The translations under genes and the position numbers were made by a program. 64,000 nucleotides of DNA from Arthrobacter sp. D5-1 (GTDB lineage Bacteria; Actinomycetota; Actinomycetes; Actinomycetales; Micrococcaceae): the NCBI RefSeq assembly GCF_017357425.1, contig NZ_CP014571.1:3534001-3598000 (forward strand), in the 5' to 3' direction. Below are positions 35,495 to 43,772 of the stretch, one piece after another; the stretch's first letter is position 1, and each line of letters opens with the position of its first letter. The notes below the pieces were generated by a model that was not told where the DNA came from, did not search any database, and was given only the letters and a program-made list of their open reading frames with translations.

Positions 35495-38212
35495 ATGAGC
35501 ACCCCTTCCCCGTCCCCCAAAATCGGCACCCCCAGCAGGGCCTGGCGGTCCCGAGCCGATGCGTGGGAGTTTTTGGGATACGCCCTCAGGCAGCTCGCTT
35601 CGGCCCGACACCAGGAGTCTGGTTTGCTGTCCCAGATCGACCGGACTTTTGCCCTCCTGGCGGCGGTGGAACCCTATTGGGCCGAGCCTGGAGTCAACAC
35701 CGTGGCCCAGTTGCGCCAATTAATCGACGACGGCGAACCCCAGGCCGCGCTCCAGCTTCTGGGCGGTTTGTCCCACCTCCCGCTCGCCTCTGCCGGGGAA
35801 ACAGCTGCGGTGCCGCGCGCTGAGCTCCCGGACGAGGAAGCTGTTGACCAGCCCGAGCCGGCGGAGCGGCCACGCTTTGAGGTCCTGGTGGTGGACACCA
35901 TGGATCCCGAAGAAGCCGAGGCGCTCAAGAACACCATGGCTGCGCAGCGCCGTCCTTCGGATGCGTTCACGTACACGGTCAACGTGGTTCCCAGCTATGA
36001 GGATGCGTTGGTGGCCATCATGCTGAACCCCGATATCCAGTCCGTTGTTCTTCGCCCGGGCTTTTCCCTCCGCAGCACCCATCTGTTGGGCAGCGACCTC
36101 CAGCGGTTCCTGGCCCGGCACACCTCGGCTGACTTGCAGGACTCGCGACCCATCAGACGGATCCTTGCGCTGGCCGATGCAATTTCCGGGCTGCGGCCGG
36201 AACTGGACGTCTACTTGGTGGCAGGGGTTTCCATCGAGTCCCTGGCGGGATCCCTCACCAGGAAGTTCCGGCGGATTTTCCGGCGACAGGATCATCTGGA
36301 CCTGCATCTGTCACTGCTGTCCGGGGTGGCCGAACGCTACGAAACACCGTTCTTCACGGCGCTGCAGGACTACAGCCGCCGCCCGGCCAGCGTCTTCCAC
36401 GCCCTGCCGATTTCCCGGGGTGCGTCTGTAGGAACGTCACCGTGGATCCGGGACATGGCCGATTTCTACGGGACAAACCTCCTGTTGGCCGAAACGTCCG
36501 CCACCTCAGGCGGTCTGGACTCTTTGCTGGATCCGCACGGGTCCATCAAACGCGCACAGGAACTCGCCGCCCGGGCCTTTGGGGCGCAACGAACCTACTT
36601 TGTCACCAACGGCACATCCACGGCCAACAAGATCGTGCACCAGTCCCTGCTTGCCCCGGGCGATGTTGTGCTGGTGGACCGCAACTGCCACAAATCGCAC
36701 CACTACGCCTTTATGCTTGCCGGTGCCCGTGTGTCCTACTTGGATGCCTATCCCCTGGACAAGTACGCGTTTTATGGTGCTGTCCCTCTGGCCAGCCTGA
36801 AGCGCAGGCTCCTGCAGTACCGCCGGGCGGGCCGGCTCCACGAGGTGAAAATGGTGACCCTCACCAACTGCACCTTTGACGGCGTTGTGTACGACGTCGA
36901 AAGGGTCATGGAGGAATGCCTGGCCATCAAACCGGATCTCGTCTTCCTATGGGATGAGGCGTGGTTTGCCTTCGCCCGCTCCCATCCGGTGTACCGCCGT
37001 CGAACCGGCATGGCGGCAGCAGCCGCCCTGGAAGCTTCCTTCAGCGATCCTGCCTACGCCACCCGGTACGCGGAACAGGCCGCCGCCCTTCATGACCCGG
37101 TCACCGGCGAACCCGTTGATGACGAAGCCTGGCTCAACACCAGGCTTATTCCGGATCCTGCCAAGGCACGCCTCCGGGTCTACGCAACGCAGTCAACCCA
37201 CAAAACGTTGACCTCGTTGCGGCAGGGTTCCATGATCCACGTGTATGACCAAGACTTCGCCGACTCCAACCGGGAGTCCTTCCGCGAGGCGTACATGACC
37301 CACACGTCCACCTCCCCCAACTACCAAATTCTGGCTTCCCTGGACATTGGCAGACGACAGGTGGAACTGGAAGGTTTCGGCCTGGTGCAACGGCAATCCG
37401 ACCTTGCCGTATCCGTGGCCCAGGCCGTGGCCCGGCATCCCCTGCTGAAGAAGTACTTCCGTGTGCTGACCTCGCGGGACCTCATCGGTCCGCGCTATAG
37501 GGAAACCGGCTCCAGCATGCCGCTGCGGGATGGGCTGTCGGAGCTGGAGGACGCCTGGCAGCGGGACGAGTTCGTCATCGATCCCAGCCGCCTCACGCTG
37601 GACATCAGCAAAACAGGGATCGACGGCGACACTTTCCGCCACAGCTACCTCATGGACGATCACGGCATCCAGGTGAACAAGACGTCACGGAACACTGTGC
37701 TGTTCATGACCAACATCGGCACGTCCCGAAGCTCCGTGGCGTACCTGATCGAGGTCCTGGTGAAACTCGCTGAAGGCTTTGAGAACCCGCATCCTTCGGC
37801 GCGGGCTCGGACGCTACCTGCCTCGTCCGACGCTCCCCGCCCGACTCCCCCGCTCCCGGACTTCAGCACCTTCGCCGCGCGCTTCCGTAGGGATGATTCC
37901 TGCGAGGACGGTGATATCCGGGCCGCCTACTTTGAGAGTTACAAACCCGATTCCACGGTGTACCTGTCCGCGGCTGAGGTGGCTGCGGCGGTGGCCAAGG
38001 GACAGGAGGTGGTCTCGGCAGGATTCGTTACGCCGTATCCGCCCGGATTCCCCATCCTGGTCCCCGGGCAGGTGATCACCCGGCAAACCCTCGAATTCAT
38101 GGCCGCCTTGGATACGCGTGAAATCCATGGGTTCGATCACGAACGGGGGTACCGGGTGTTCGCGGAGCCTGCTTCTTCTTCTGTTCTCGAGTTGGTGGCG
38201 GTGGCGTCCTAG
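35495..38212 (+). CDS. Orn/Lys/Arg family amino acid decarboxylase (fold type I, PLP)
   Basis: 905 residues from ATG 35495. An N-terminal helical region of about 110 residues precedes the wing domain (about 130-270). The PLP-binding core has FVTNGTSTANKIVHQSLL, DRNCHKSHHYA, FLWDEAWFAF and the Schiff-base Lys in ATQSTHKTLTSLRQGS. The C-terminal domain follows. It releases carbon dioxide from ornithine, lysine or arginine; which one is not decided by the sequence. It follows the permease by 28 bp. Its stop overlaps the convergent flavin oxidoreductase stop within one CTAG. It is longer than the roughly 715-755-residue enterobacterial enzymes. Confidence 0.93.
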   Translation: MSTPSPSPKIGTPSRAWRSRADAWEFLGYALRQLASARHQESGLLSQIDRTFALLAAVEPYWAEPGVNTVAQLRQLIDDGEPQAALQLLGGLSHLPLASAGETAAVPRAELPDEEAVDQPEPAERPRFEVLVVDTMDPEEAEALKNTMAAQRRPSDAFTYTVNVVPSYEDALVAIMLNPDIQSVVLRPGFSLRSTHLLGSDLQRFLARHTSADLQDSRPIRRILALADAISGLRPELDVYLVAGVSIESLAGSLTRKFRRIFRRQDHLDLHLSLLSGVAERYETPFFTALQDYSRRPASVFHALPISRGASVGTSPWIRDMADFYGTNLLLAETSATSGGLDSLLDPHGSIKRAQELAARAFGAQRTYFVTNGTSTANKIVHQSLLAPGDVVLVDRNCHKSHHYAFMLAGARVSYLDAYPLDKYAFYGAVPLASLKRRLLQYRRAGRLHEVKMVTLTNCTFDGVVYDVERVMEECLAIKPDLVFLWDEAWFAFARSHPVYRRRTGMAAAAALEASFSDPAYATRYAEQAAALHDPVTGEPVDDEAWLNTRLIPDPAKARLRVYATQSTHKTLTSLRQGSMIHVYDQDFADSNRESFREAYMTHTSTSPNYQILASLDIGRRQVELEGFGLVQRQSDLAVSVAQAVARHPLLKKYFRVLTSRDLIGPRYRETGSSMPLRDGLSELEDAWQRDEFVIDPSRLTLDISKTGIDGDTFRHSYLMDDHGIQVNKTSRNTVLFMTNIGTSRSSVAYLIEVLVKLAEGFENPHPSARARTLPASSDAPRPTPPLPDFSTFAARFRRDDSCEDGDIRAAYFESYKPDSTVYLSAAEVAAAVAKGQEVVSAGFVTPYPPGFPILVPGQVITRQTLEFMAALDTREIHGFDHERGYRVFAEPASSSVLELVAVAS

Positions 38213-39246
38213 ACTTTGGCGCTCCAACCGAAAGCAGGGGCGACGTGCTTGGCGACGTTGCCCAGCAGCTTGGCGTTGTAGTCGACGCCAAGCTGGTTGG
38301 GCACTGTGAGCAGGACCGTGTCGGCTGCTTGCACGGCTGCGTCGTTCGCCAGTTCGTCTGCTAGTTGATCCGGCTCGCCGATGTAGCTCTTCCCGAAACG
38401 GGACAACGCGCCGTCGAGAATTCCCACTTGGTCTTGGCTGTCCGCTTGGGCGCGCAGACCGAAGTAGTGGTTGTCGACGTCGTCCACGATGGGGATCACG
38501 CTGCGGCTGACGGAGATCCTCGGTTCAAAGTCGTGCCCTGCGGCGGCCCAGGCTTCGCGGAACATTCGGATCTGCTCTGCCTGCAGTTCGTCGAAAGGAA
38601 CACCGGTGTCCTCGGTGAGGAGGGTTGAACTCATGAGGTTCATGCCTTGCTCTGCTGCCCAGACTGCAGTCTTCCGGGTTCCGGCGCCCCACCAGATTCT
38701 CTGCGGGAGGCCGGGTGACTGGGGTTGGATGGGCAGCAGACCTGTGGCCCCGCCGGCGTAATGGGGGTCCGCTTCGGCCACCCCGTGCCCGGCGATGGCT
38801 TTGCGGAACAATGCAGTGTGGCGGCGGGCCATGTCGCCACCGTCCTCACCGTCCTCGGGGACGTAGCCGAAGTTCGCTGCTCCGTTCCGTGCAGGTTCGG
38901 GTGAACCACGGCTCACTCCGAGCTGCAACCGCCCATCACTGATGAGGTCTGTGGCTGCTGCTTCCTCGGCCATGTAGAGGCTGTTTTCGTATCTCATGTC
39001 GATCACGCCGGTGCCCATTTCGATCCGGCTGGTCCGTGCCGCAATAGCGCTCAGCAGTGGAAAGGGCGATGCTTGCTGCCGGGCGAAGTGGTGCACTCGG
39101 AAGAAGGCCCCGTCGATGCCCAGTTCCTCAGCGGCCACAGCGAGTTCGATGCCCTGTTTCAGGGCCTCCCCAGCCGTTGGCACGAGGGAACCCGGGACGC
39201 GGGCCCAGTGACCGAAGGAGAGGAAACCGATCCGTTTGTTGTGCAT
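38209..39246 (-). CDS. LLM class flavin-dependent oxidoreductase
   Basis: 345 residues of bacterial luciferase-like TIM barrel. IDGAFFRVHHFARQQASPFPLL, DLISDGRLQLGVSRGSPEP and the GAGTRKTAVWAAEQGMNLMSS block are characteristic. It probably uses FMNH2 or F420 with oxygen; the substrate is unknown. The ATG has no good ribosome binding site. It is convergent with the decarboxylase and shares a CTAG stop overlap. It is divergent from the hydrolase/lipoprotein locus. Confidence 0.9.
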   Translation of the reverse strand: MHNKRIGFLSFGHWARVPGSLVPTAGEALKQGIELAVAAEELGIDGAFFRVHHFARQQASPFPLLSAIAARTSRIEMGTGVIDMRYENSLYMAEEAAATDLISDGRLQLGVSRGSPEPARNGAANFGYVPEDGEDGGDMARRHTALFRKAIAGHGVAEADPHYAGGATGLLPIQPQSPGLPQRIWWGAGTRKTAVWAAEQGMNLMSSTLLTEDTGVPFDELQAEQIRMFREAWAAAGHDFEPRISVSRSVIPIVDDVDNHYFGLRAQADSQDQVGILDGALSRFGKSYIGEPDQLADELANDAAVQAADTVLLTVPNQLGVDYNAKLLGNVAKHVAPAFGWSAKV

Positions 39247-39389
39247 GTTCGGGACAACTCCGCGGGGGCCCGGAGAATTCCACGGAGCCGCTCGCCCACC
39301 GCTCAGCGCCTTCTGAAAGTGATTCAGGAATCGTCGAGCGCATTAGGTATAGTGGAGCCGTCGGGGGTTTATCTATTCGATGGAGTAAA

Positions 39390-40526
39390 ATGAATTTCGA
39401 CACGGGGGTTGCCGATCGTCTGATCGGTGCATGTCGAGACGCAGCGCGTACGCTGCAGGATCAACGCGGCGGACGGGAATCGATCTCGACTGCTGCTCTT
39501 ACGGAATTCCGGGGCGTGTTCGCTGACTGTTTCCGGGAGAACGTTGCCGCTGAACGGGCGGCCCGTTCGGAGCTGGTCCATATGTTGGAAGATGTTGCCC
39601 GTCAGGTCCAGGATGCGAAGAGCGCCGCGGAGGTTGAGCAGCGTCGCTTGGATGACGTGACGGAGTGGGTGCTTGCCTCCGGCTGGGTGCGTGCTGGCGG
39701 CGGTGTTGGAGTGAATGTGGGGCCGCGCCCGTCGATGGAGGAGACTGACCGTCCGGTGGTGAGCGTGAACACTGTGCGGCAGGGGTTGCGTGTCTGGGCG
39801 AGTGGAAGCACTGCTGGGGCGAGTTCCGCTGATCCGGACACCTTGGAATCCGCAGTGTCAACCTTCAGGATCCAGGACGGCTCAGACCGGGGTGCGGCTG
39901 ACAGAGTCAGTGCAGCTGGGTCCGAGTTCGAGGACAAGTGCTCCTGGGTGCACTCTGATCTCGACGCTGTCCGTGGCGGGCTGCGACGGTTCTTGGAAGA
40001 CAACCATCAGGACGCGACCCGGCTTTCCGACATCGCTTCGACGTTACGCGCTGCCGGTGGCAGCGGAGACGTCGGACAGGTAACGGTATCGAACGGCCTT
40101 CTGGTGCTTGCCACGGTGCCGATGTCCTTATCGGGTGTGGCTCTGCTGAGCTACTTGTCCACTGCGACGGAGGCTGACGTCAAAGCGTTGGCCACAATGC
40201 CCGGATGGCAGCAGACCCTGCAAGGCTTGGACCCATCGAAGATCGGGACTTGGTGGGCGGGCATGAACGCGGGAGCCCACCCTGCAGCGAACGAGTCCGG
40301 GCTCACGCAGGTGCAGGAGCTCCTGCTGGCTGCGGCTCCGGCCATGTTCGGCGCTTTGGACGGGATGCCCGCACTGGCCAGGGTCCGGGCCAACCGGTTG
40401 AACTCGCCAAGCCTGCTCCGTGCGGCGGAGAAAGACCTGGAAACAGCCCGGAAGTTGTGGGGATCGGGCAAGCACACCACGACCCGAACCGAACAAAGAT
40501 GCTGGAAAATGAGGTGGCCTACCTGA
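39390..40526 (+). CDS. N-terminal part of a frameshifted WXG/LXG-like, alpha/beta-hydrolase-type secreted-effector candidate
   Basis: 378 residues to the stop. Residues 1-105 are helical with EFRGVFADCFRENVAAERAARSEL and an EQRR...W pattern, resembling the WXG/LXG-type N-termini of actinobacterial type VII-associated large proteins. A helical middle and one hydrophobic segment (about 240-260) follow. Coding then appears to switch frame: after ARKLW the downstream frame continues smoothly. Restoring one G in the GGGG run at 40459-40462 joins it to the next ORF as one 640-residue protein. GGAG precedes ATG 39390; a TATAGT -10-like box is at 39348-39353. Confidence 0.75.
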   Translation: MNFDTGVADRLIGACRDAARTLQDQRGGRESISTAALTEFRGVFADCFRENVAAERAARSELVHMLEDVARQVQDAKSAAEVEQRRLDDVTEWVLASGWVRAGGGVGVNVGPRPSMEETDRPVVSVNTVRQGLRVWASGSTAGASSADPDTLESAVSTFRIQDGSDRGAADRVSAAGSEFEDKCSWVHSDLDAVRGGLRRFLEDNHQDATRLSDIASTLRAAGGSGDVGQVTVSNGLLVLATVPMSLSGVALLSYLSTATEADVKALATMPGWQQTLQGLDPSKIGTWWAGMNAGAHPAANESGLTQVQELLLAAAPAMFGALDGMPALARVRANRLNSPSLLRAAEKDLETARKLWGSGKHTTTRTEQRCWKMRWPT

Positions 40527-41311
40527 AGCAGGTGGAAGCCGGGGACGTACGGCTTTACCTCTATGACCGGGACCAGTCCCGGATTGTGCAAATGATCGGC
40601 ACCCCAGACCCCAACACACGGCATGTGATCACCTACGTCCCGGGAACGTTCACCGGACTGAACATCTTCTACGAAGGCGGCGTACAGCAGGTCTCGAAAT
40701 ACCTCAATAGCAACGTGCCGGGGACGGTGGCTTTCGTCTATAAGGATGGGCGGTTCCCCGGGGAAGAGGACACCGCCGGCGGCCCCAACCTCGCGAGAAT
40801 CGGTGAGGCGAACGATGAGAAACTCGCACGCACGTCCGGGCAGCAACTGGCAGGTTTCGAGACCGGGATGCGTATTGACCCCTACTTGAACGGTGCCGAA
40901 CAAACCGGCATCGGACACAGCTGGGGCCTGGCGAACCTCACCAGTTCCGAGGTCGCCGGAGCCCGATATGACAAGGTGATTTCCCTCGCCGGGGCCGGAA
41001 TGCTCCCGGACTGGAAACCACAGCCAACCACGGAATACTCAAACCTGTACTACCATGATCTGCTCGTCCAAGGTCAGGTAGTTCCCAACCCCATCACGAA
41101 AAAAGGGCTGGTGTGGGAGGGAAACAACCCGATCCATCGCGATGAGTTCGAACAGCACTTCTACCGCGGCCCCGACGACGACAAAATCAACGGTGCGATC
41201 AACACCCTCGAAGAAGGGAACATCCTCATGGAAAACCACAACCTCATCGCCTCAAACAGCAAGGACAACCGGAGGGTTTTGGATGAAGTGTCTGAGGTGT
41301 TGAAACGATGA
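40499..41311 (+). CDS. C-terminal alpha/beta-hydrolase-like part of the frameshifted effector candidate
   Basis: 270 residues if started at ATG 40499; there is no ribosome binding site there, which favours the frameshift reading over a separate gene. RLYLYDRDQSRIVQMIGTP and VITYVPGTFTGLNIFY lead to the nucleophile elbow GIGHSWGLANLTSSEV, as in DUF1023-like alpha/beta hydrolases. The end (NHNLIASNSKDNRRVLDEV) is repeated in decayed form at 41833-41923. The stop overlaps the first lipoprotein start (ATGA). Enzyme activity and secretion are inferred, not shown. Confidence 0.75.
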   Translation: MLENEVAYLKQVEAGDVRLYLYDRDQSRIVQMIGTPDPNTRHVITYVPGTFTGLNIFYEGGVQQVSKYLNSNVPGTVAFVYKDGRFPGEEDTAGGPNLARIGEANDEKLARTSGQQLAGFETGMRIDPYLNGAEQTGIGHSWGLANLTSSEVAGARYDKVISLAGAGMLPDWKPQPTTEYSNLYYHDLLVQGQVVPNPITKKGLVWEGNNPIHRDEFEQHFYRGPDDDKINGAINTLEEGNILMENHNLIASNSKDNRRVLDEVSEVLKR

Positions 41312-41832
41312 AAATTTCCAACTTTGCAGCCTACATCGCCGCGATCGTGACCATTGGTGGCGTCTCAAGCTGCGCAACTTCGGACATTCCAAGAGAGGAA
41401 CATAACGTGGTTACGCAAGTGAGGTGGCAGGAAGCTAAAGCAAGCACGGAAAAGGAAGCGCTGGAGATCGCGGCCTTGATCCCAAAGGACAAGATTACTT
41501 CCATAGTCCAGAAAGAGACGGGCGTTCTCCTATCCTGCAGCAATACCGAACACAACTGGAACGGTTCGACTTCGATCACGCTGACTCAGGGAAGCGAAGC
41601 TGAATCTGTCGTGAAAGAACTTGAGACGGCTGCTCGGGCGCACTACACGGATCATCGTTTTGAGGTCTCAAGCGACCGGACCATACAAGGCACCTTTCGT
41701 GTTGAGATAAGCGATCCGGCCACCTCGGAAATGTATCTCATCAGGGAGGACGATCCCGGCGTCATTCGCATTGCATCAGGTTCGCCTTGCTTCACTTTGC
41801 CCGAGGGCATCTACCCGGGTGGGGATTTCTAG
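41308..41832 (+). CDS. small lipoprotein, paralog 1 (candidate partner/immunity protein)
   Basis: 174 residues. Signal peptide with lipobox VSSC at about residue 22. Mature protein of alpha/beta character; EIAALIPK, GVLLSC and the C-terminal SPCFTLPEGIYPGGDF are shared with the paralog at 41920-42471, including two conserved Cys. No named family recognised. ATGA overlap with the hydrolase gene indicates translational coupling. Base composition is richer in A/T than the flanking metabolic genes. An envelope-anchored partner that protects against or handles the upstream protein is one reading. Confidence 0.82.
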   Translation: MKISNFAAYIAAIVTIGGVSSCATSDIPREEHNVVTQVRWQEAKASTEKEALEIAALIPKDKITSIVQKETGVLLSCSNTEHNWNGSTSITLTQGSEAESVVKELETAARAHYTDHRFEVSSDRTIQGTFRVEISDPATSEMYLIREDDPGVIRIASGSPCFTLPEGIYPGGDF

Positions 41833-41923
41833 ATCCTCATGAGCAACCAGAACCTCATCGCCTCCACAAGCGAAGACAAGCAAGCAAGTACTCAAAGACA
41901 TGCTTGGAATTGTGGCTAGATGA
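41833..41923 (+). pseudogene. decayed copy of the hydrolase gene 3' end between the two lipoprotein genes
   Basis: Directly after the first lipoprotein stop, 91 bases repeat the last 90 bases of the hydrolase gene (41222-41311). ILMSNQNLIASTSEDKQ matches ILMENHNLIASNSKDNR. After one extra base in CAAGCAAG the frame continues as QVLKDMLGIVAR and stops at a TGA that overlaps the next ATG, matching RVLDEVSEVLKR plus ATGA of the intact copy, with equal codon count. There is no start or body, so it is a recombination remnant. Confidence 0.85.
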
Positions 41924-42471
41924 GGGCACGTCGCGGTGCCATGGCGTTGTGGCTGGTCGTTTCAATCGGGCTTGCCGGTTGCGCCGGGCCACCCACCGGG
42001 AGTTCGACGGAGTCGACTGTGCCAACTGCGGCCAAAACACAGGAGGCAACGATGAATGCTGAGCTGACATGGCAGCAAGCGAAAGCTCATACACAAGCAA
42101 TGGAACTGGAGATCGCCGCCCTGATCCCAAAAGAAGCTGTTATCTCGATCGATCAGAAGAAGAAGGGCGTGCTCTTGTCCTGCAACAAGACCCAGCACAG
42201 CTGGAATGGTTCAACGACAATCACGGTCACCGGAAAAACCAAAATCGAGCCGATCCTGAAAGAAGTCGAAACCCACTATCAAATTGGAAAATACGAAGTC
42301 GGGAACAGGCTTGATATCAGAGGATCCTACGAAGTCCAAGTAAGCCCTCACAACACAAGCGATGAAAACTATATTGTCGCCGAAGGGTTAGCCCCACATC
42401 AGATTCGCATTGATTCCGGTTCGCCGTGCTTCACATTGCCCGAGGGCATATATCCCGGTGGAGATTTCTAA
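41920..42471 (+). CDS. small lipoprotein, paralog 2
   Basis: 183 residues. A clear signal peptide ends in lipobox LAGC at residue 21, followed by a Ser/Thr-rich linker of about 25 residues and the same domain as paralog 1 (EIAALIPKEAVISI, GVLLSCNKT, SPCFTLPEGIYPGGDF). It starts inside the end of the hydrolase remnant (ATGA), copying the arrangement of paralog 1. The second half is noticeably A/T-rich. Probably retained after its own upstream effector gene was deleted. Confidence 0.85.
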   Translation: MRARRGAMALWLVVSIGLAGCAGPPTGSSTESTVPTAAKTQEATMNAELTWQQAKAHTQAMELEIAALIPKEAVISIDQKKKGVLLSCNKTQHSWNGSTTITVTGKTKIEPILKEVETHYQIGKYEVGNRLDIRGSYEVQVSPHNTSDENYIVAEGLAPHQIRIDSGSPCFTLPEGIYPGGDF

Positions 42472-42521
42472 AACCGGAATTCATGGGGATGGTTGGTGTT
42501 GTCATGTTGCCTGCACATTCC

Positions 42522-43079
42522 TCATTCAGCCCGGCGATAATGCATCGCCACCGCTCCGTTACTGAGCGGCTCTGCTGAGATCAGCTCAAGATGCCGGGTG
42601 CTGGGCAGTCCGCCTTGGTAAAGGGTGGGTCCGTGGCCTGTGATCATGGGGTGGATGAGGAATTTGTACTCGTCGATCAGGCCCAATCGGTCCAACTCTG
42701 TTGCTAGTTTCCCGCTGCCAACAAGCACCCCTTTGGGAGTCCTGTCCTTAAGCTCCTGAACGGCCGTACCCAGTTGGCCAACCAGCCGATGACTGTTGGT
42801 CCAGGGGAAGTCGCTACGCGTTGTGGAAACGACGTACTTGGGTTTTCCCTCCAAGGTGATCGCCCACTCGCGTAGGGCTGGCGGCGCTTCTACTTCGCCA
42901 CGGGCAACCAAGGGCCAGTAAACCTCCATCATTTCGTAGGTAGTCCGGCCCCAGAGCATTGCGCCGCTCTGATCCAGGAGACGCGTGAAGTGGGCGTGCG
43001 TCTCGTCGTCGGCGATGCCCTCCTGATGGTCCACGCAACCATCGAGCGTGACGTTGATGCTGAACGTTAGAAGGCCCAT
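42522..43079 (-). CDS. dihydrofolate reductase family protein (RibD C-terminal-like)
   Basis: 185 residues. The family pattern is LTFSINVTLDGCVDHQEG at the start, AMLWGRTTYEMMEVYW, and GVLVGSGKLATELDRLGLIDEYKFLIHPMITGHG, as in the RibD_C/YyaP group of NADPH reductases. The substrate is unknown. It is not folate DHFR proper, because the usual folate site pattern is missing. It is a single gene, divergent from the copper-box locus. Confidence 0.92.
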   Translation of the reverse strand: MGLLTFSINVTLDGCVDHQEGIADDETHAHFTRLLDQSGAMLWGRTTYEMMEVYWPLVARGEVEAPPALREWAITLEGKPKYVVSTTRSDFPWTNSHRLVGQLGTAVQELKDRTPKGVLVGSGKLATELDRLGLIDEYKFLIHPMITGHGPTLYQGGLPSTRHLELISAEPLSNGAVAMHYRRAE

Positions 43080-43171
43080 TCGACGATTCTAGGCCGCGAA
43101 TCGCAATGGCGCAGCGGACAACGGAGGAATGCCAAGGGCAGGCAGCGCCAGCAGAAAATGAATCGCTCATT

Positions 43172-43190
43172 TATACCCTACCGGGGTATA
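43172..43190 (+). promoter_or_regulatory. CsoR-type copper operator overlapping a promoter
   Basis: TATACCCTACCGGGGTATA is a perfect 7-bp dyad with 5-base spacer, close to the ATACCCC/GGGGTAT pattern bound by CsoR copper repressors. TATACT at 43187-43192 can serve as a -10 box inside the operator. It lies 38 bp before the DUF6153 gene start. Confidence 0.68.
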
Positions 43191-43228
43191 CTGTCAGCAG
43201 CGGAAGTAGACGAAGGTGGTGAAGCATC

Positions 43229-43666
43229 GTGAGCAAACTGCTGTCCCCTCAAGCTCTTGCCGCCTCCCTCGTGCGGGCGTTGCTTCTACTTCTGGTAACG
43301 GCCGTCATTGCAGGCATATTCGGAATGCACATCATCAGCGGTCCGCATGGGGCAGGGGGAACGCATGCGTCTCATGCGGCATCACCTGTAGTGAGCACCT
43401 CCTCATCCCACCACGCGCACGGCCCTTCTCATGAGGTGAGCGGTGCCTCGGCTGGCGACGATCACGGCACGGAATTTGGAAGCTGCTCCTGCACTCAGGC
43501 TGCCGGTTGCATCCCATCCCTCACAACAGCTTCTCTGAGCGCTCCCCCACCCGGCACGACAGGCGAAGTCACCCCTGCATCGTGGGAACTGCCCACCATC
43601 TTTCCGTCCTGGTCCTACCAACCCCACGGTCCTACACCCGGGCAACTCTGCATCAGCCGCACGTGA
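43229..43666 (+). CDS. DUF6153-like small membrane/secreted protein
   Basis: 145 residues. One N-terminal membrane segment (about 12-36, with AGIFGMHIISGPHG typical of DUF6153) is followed by a His/Ser-rich stretch (HASHAAS, SSHHAHGPSH) and a Cys cluster (FGSCSCTQAAGC), all suited to binding copper outside the membrane. Start GTG with a GAAGGTGGTG stretch upstream. It sits behind a CsoR-like box and before the DUF305 lipoprotein, so a copper-handling role is inferred. Confidence 0.8.
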   Translation: MSKLLSPQALAASLVRALLLLLVTAVIAGIFGMHIISGPHGAGGTHASHAASPVVSTSSSHHAHGPSHEVSGASAGDDHGTEFGSCSCTQAAGCIPSLTTASLSAPPPGTTGEVTPASWELPTIFPSWSYQPHGPTPGQLCISRT

Positions 43667-43772
43667 GCACTGGGTGGTCCGGTAACAGCCGGGACCGCAC
43701 ATCCATTCACTATCTGCTGACTACCGGGCGGCTGACTATCACCGCCGCCCGAAATGCAAAGGACTTTTACTC

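Noticed and set aside
40499..40526. Programmed -1 ribosomal frameshift joining the two hydrolase ORFs
   Set aside because: The overlap contains GGAAAATG but not a canonical X XXY YYZ heptamer in the zero frame, and no obvious pseudoknot or stem follows. A base loss in the GGGG run upstream is simpler.
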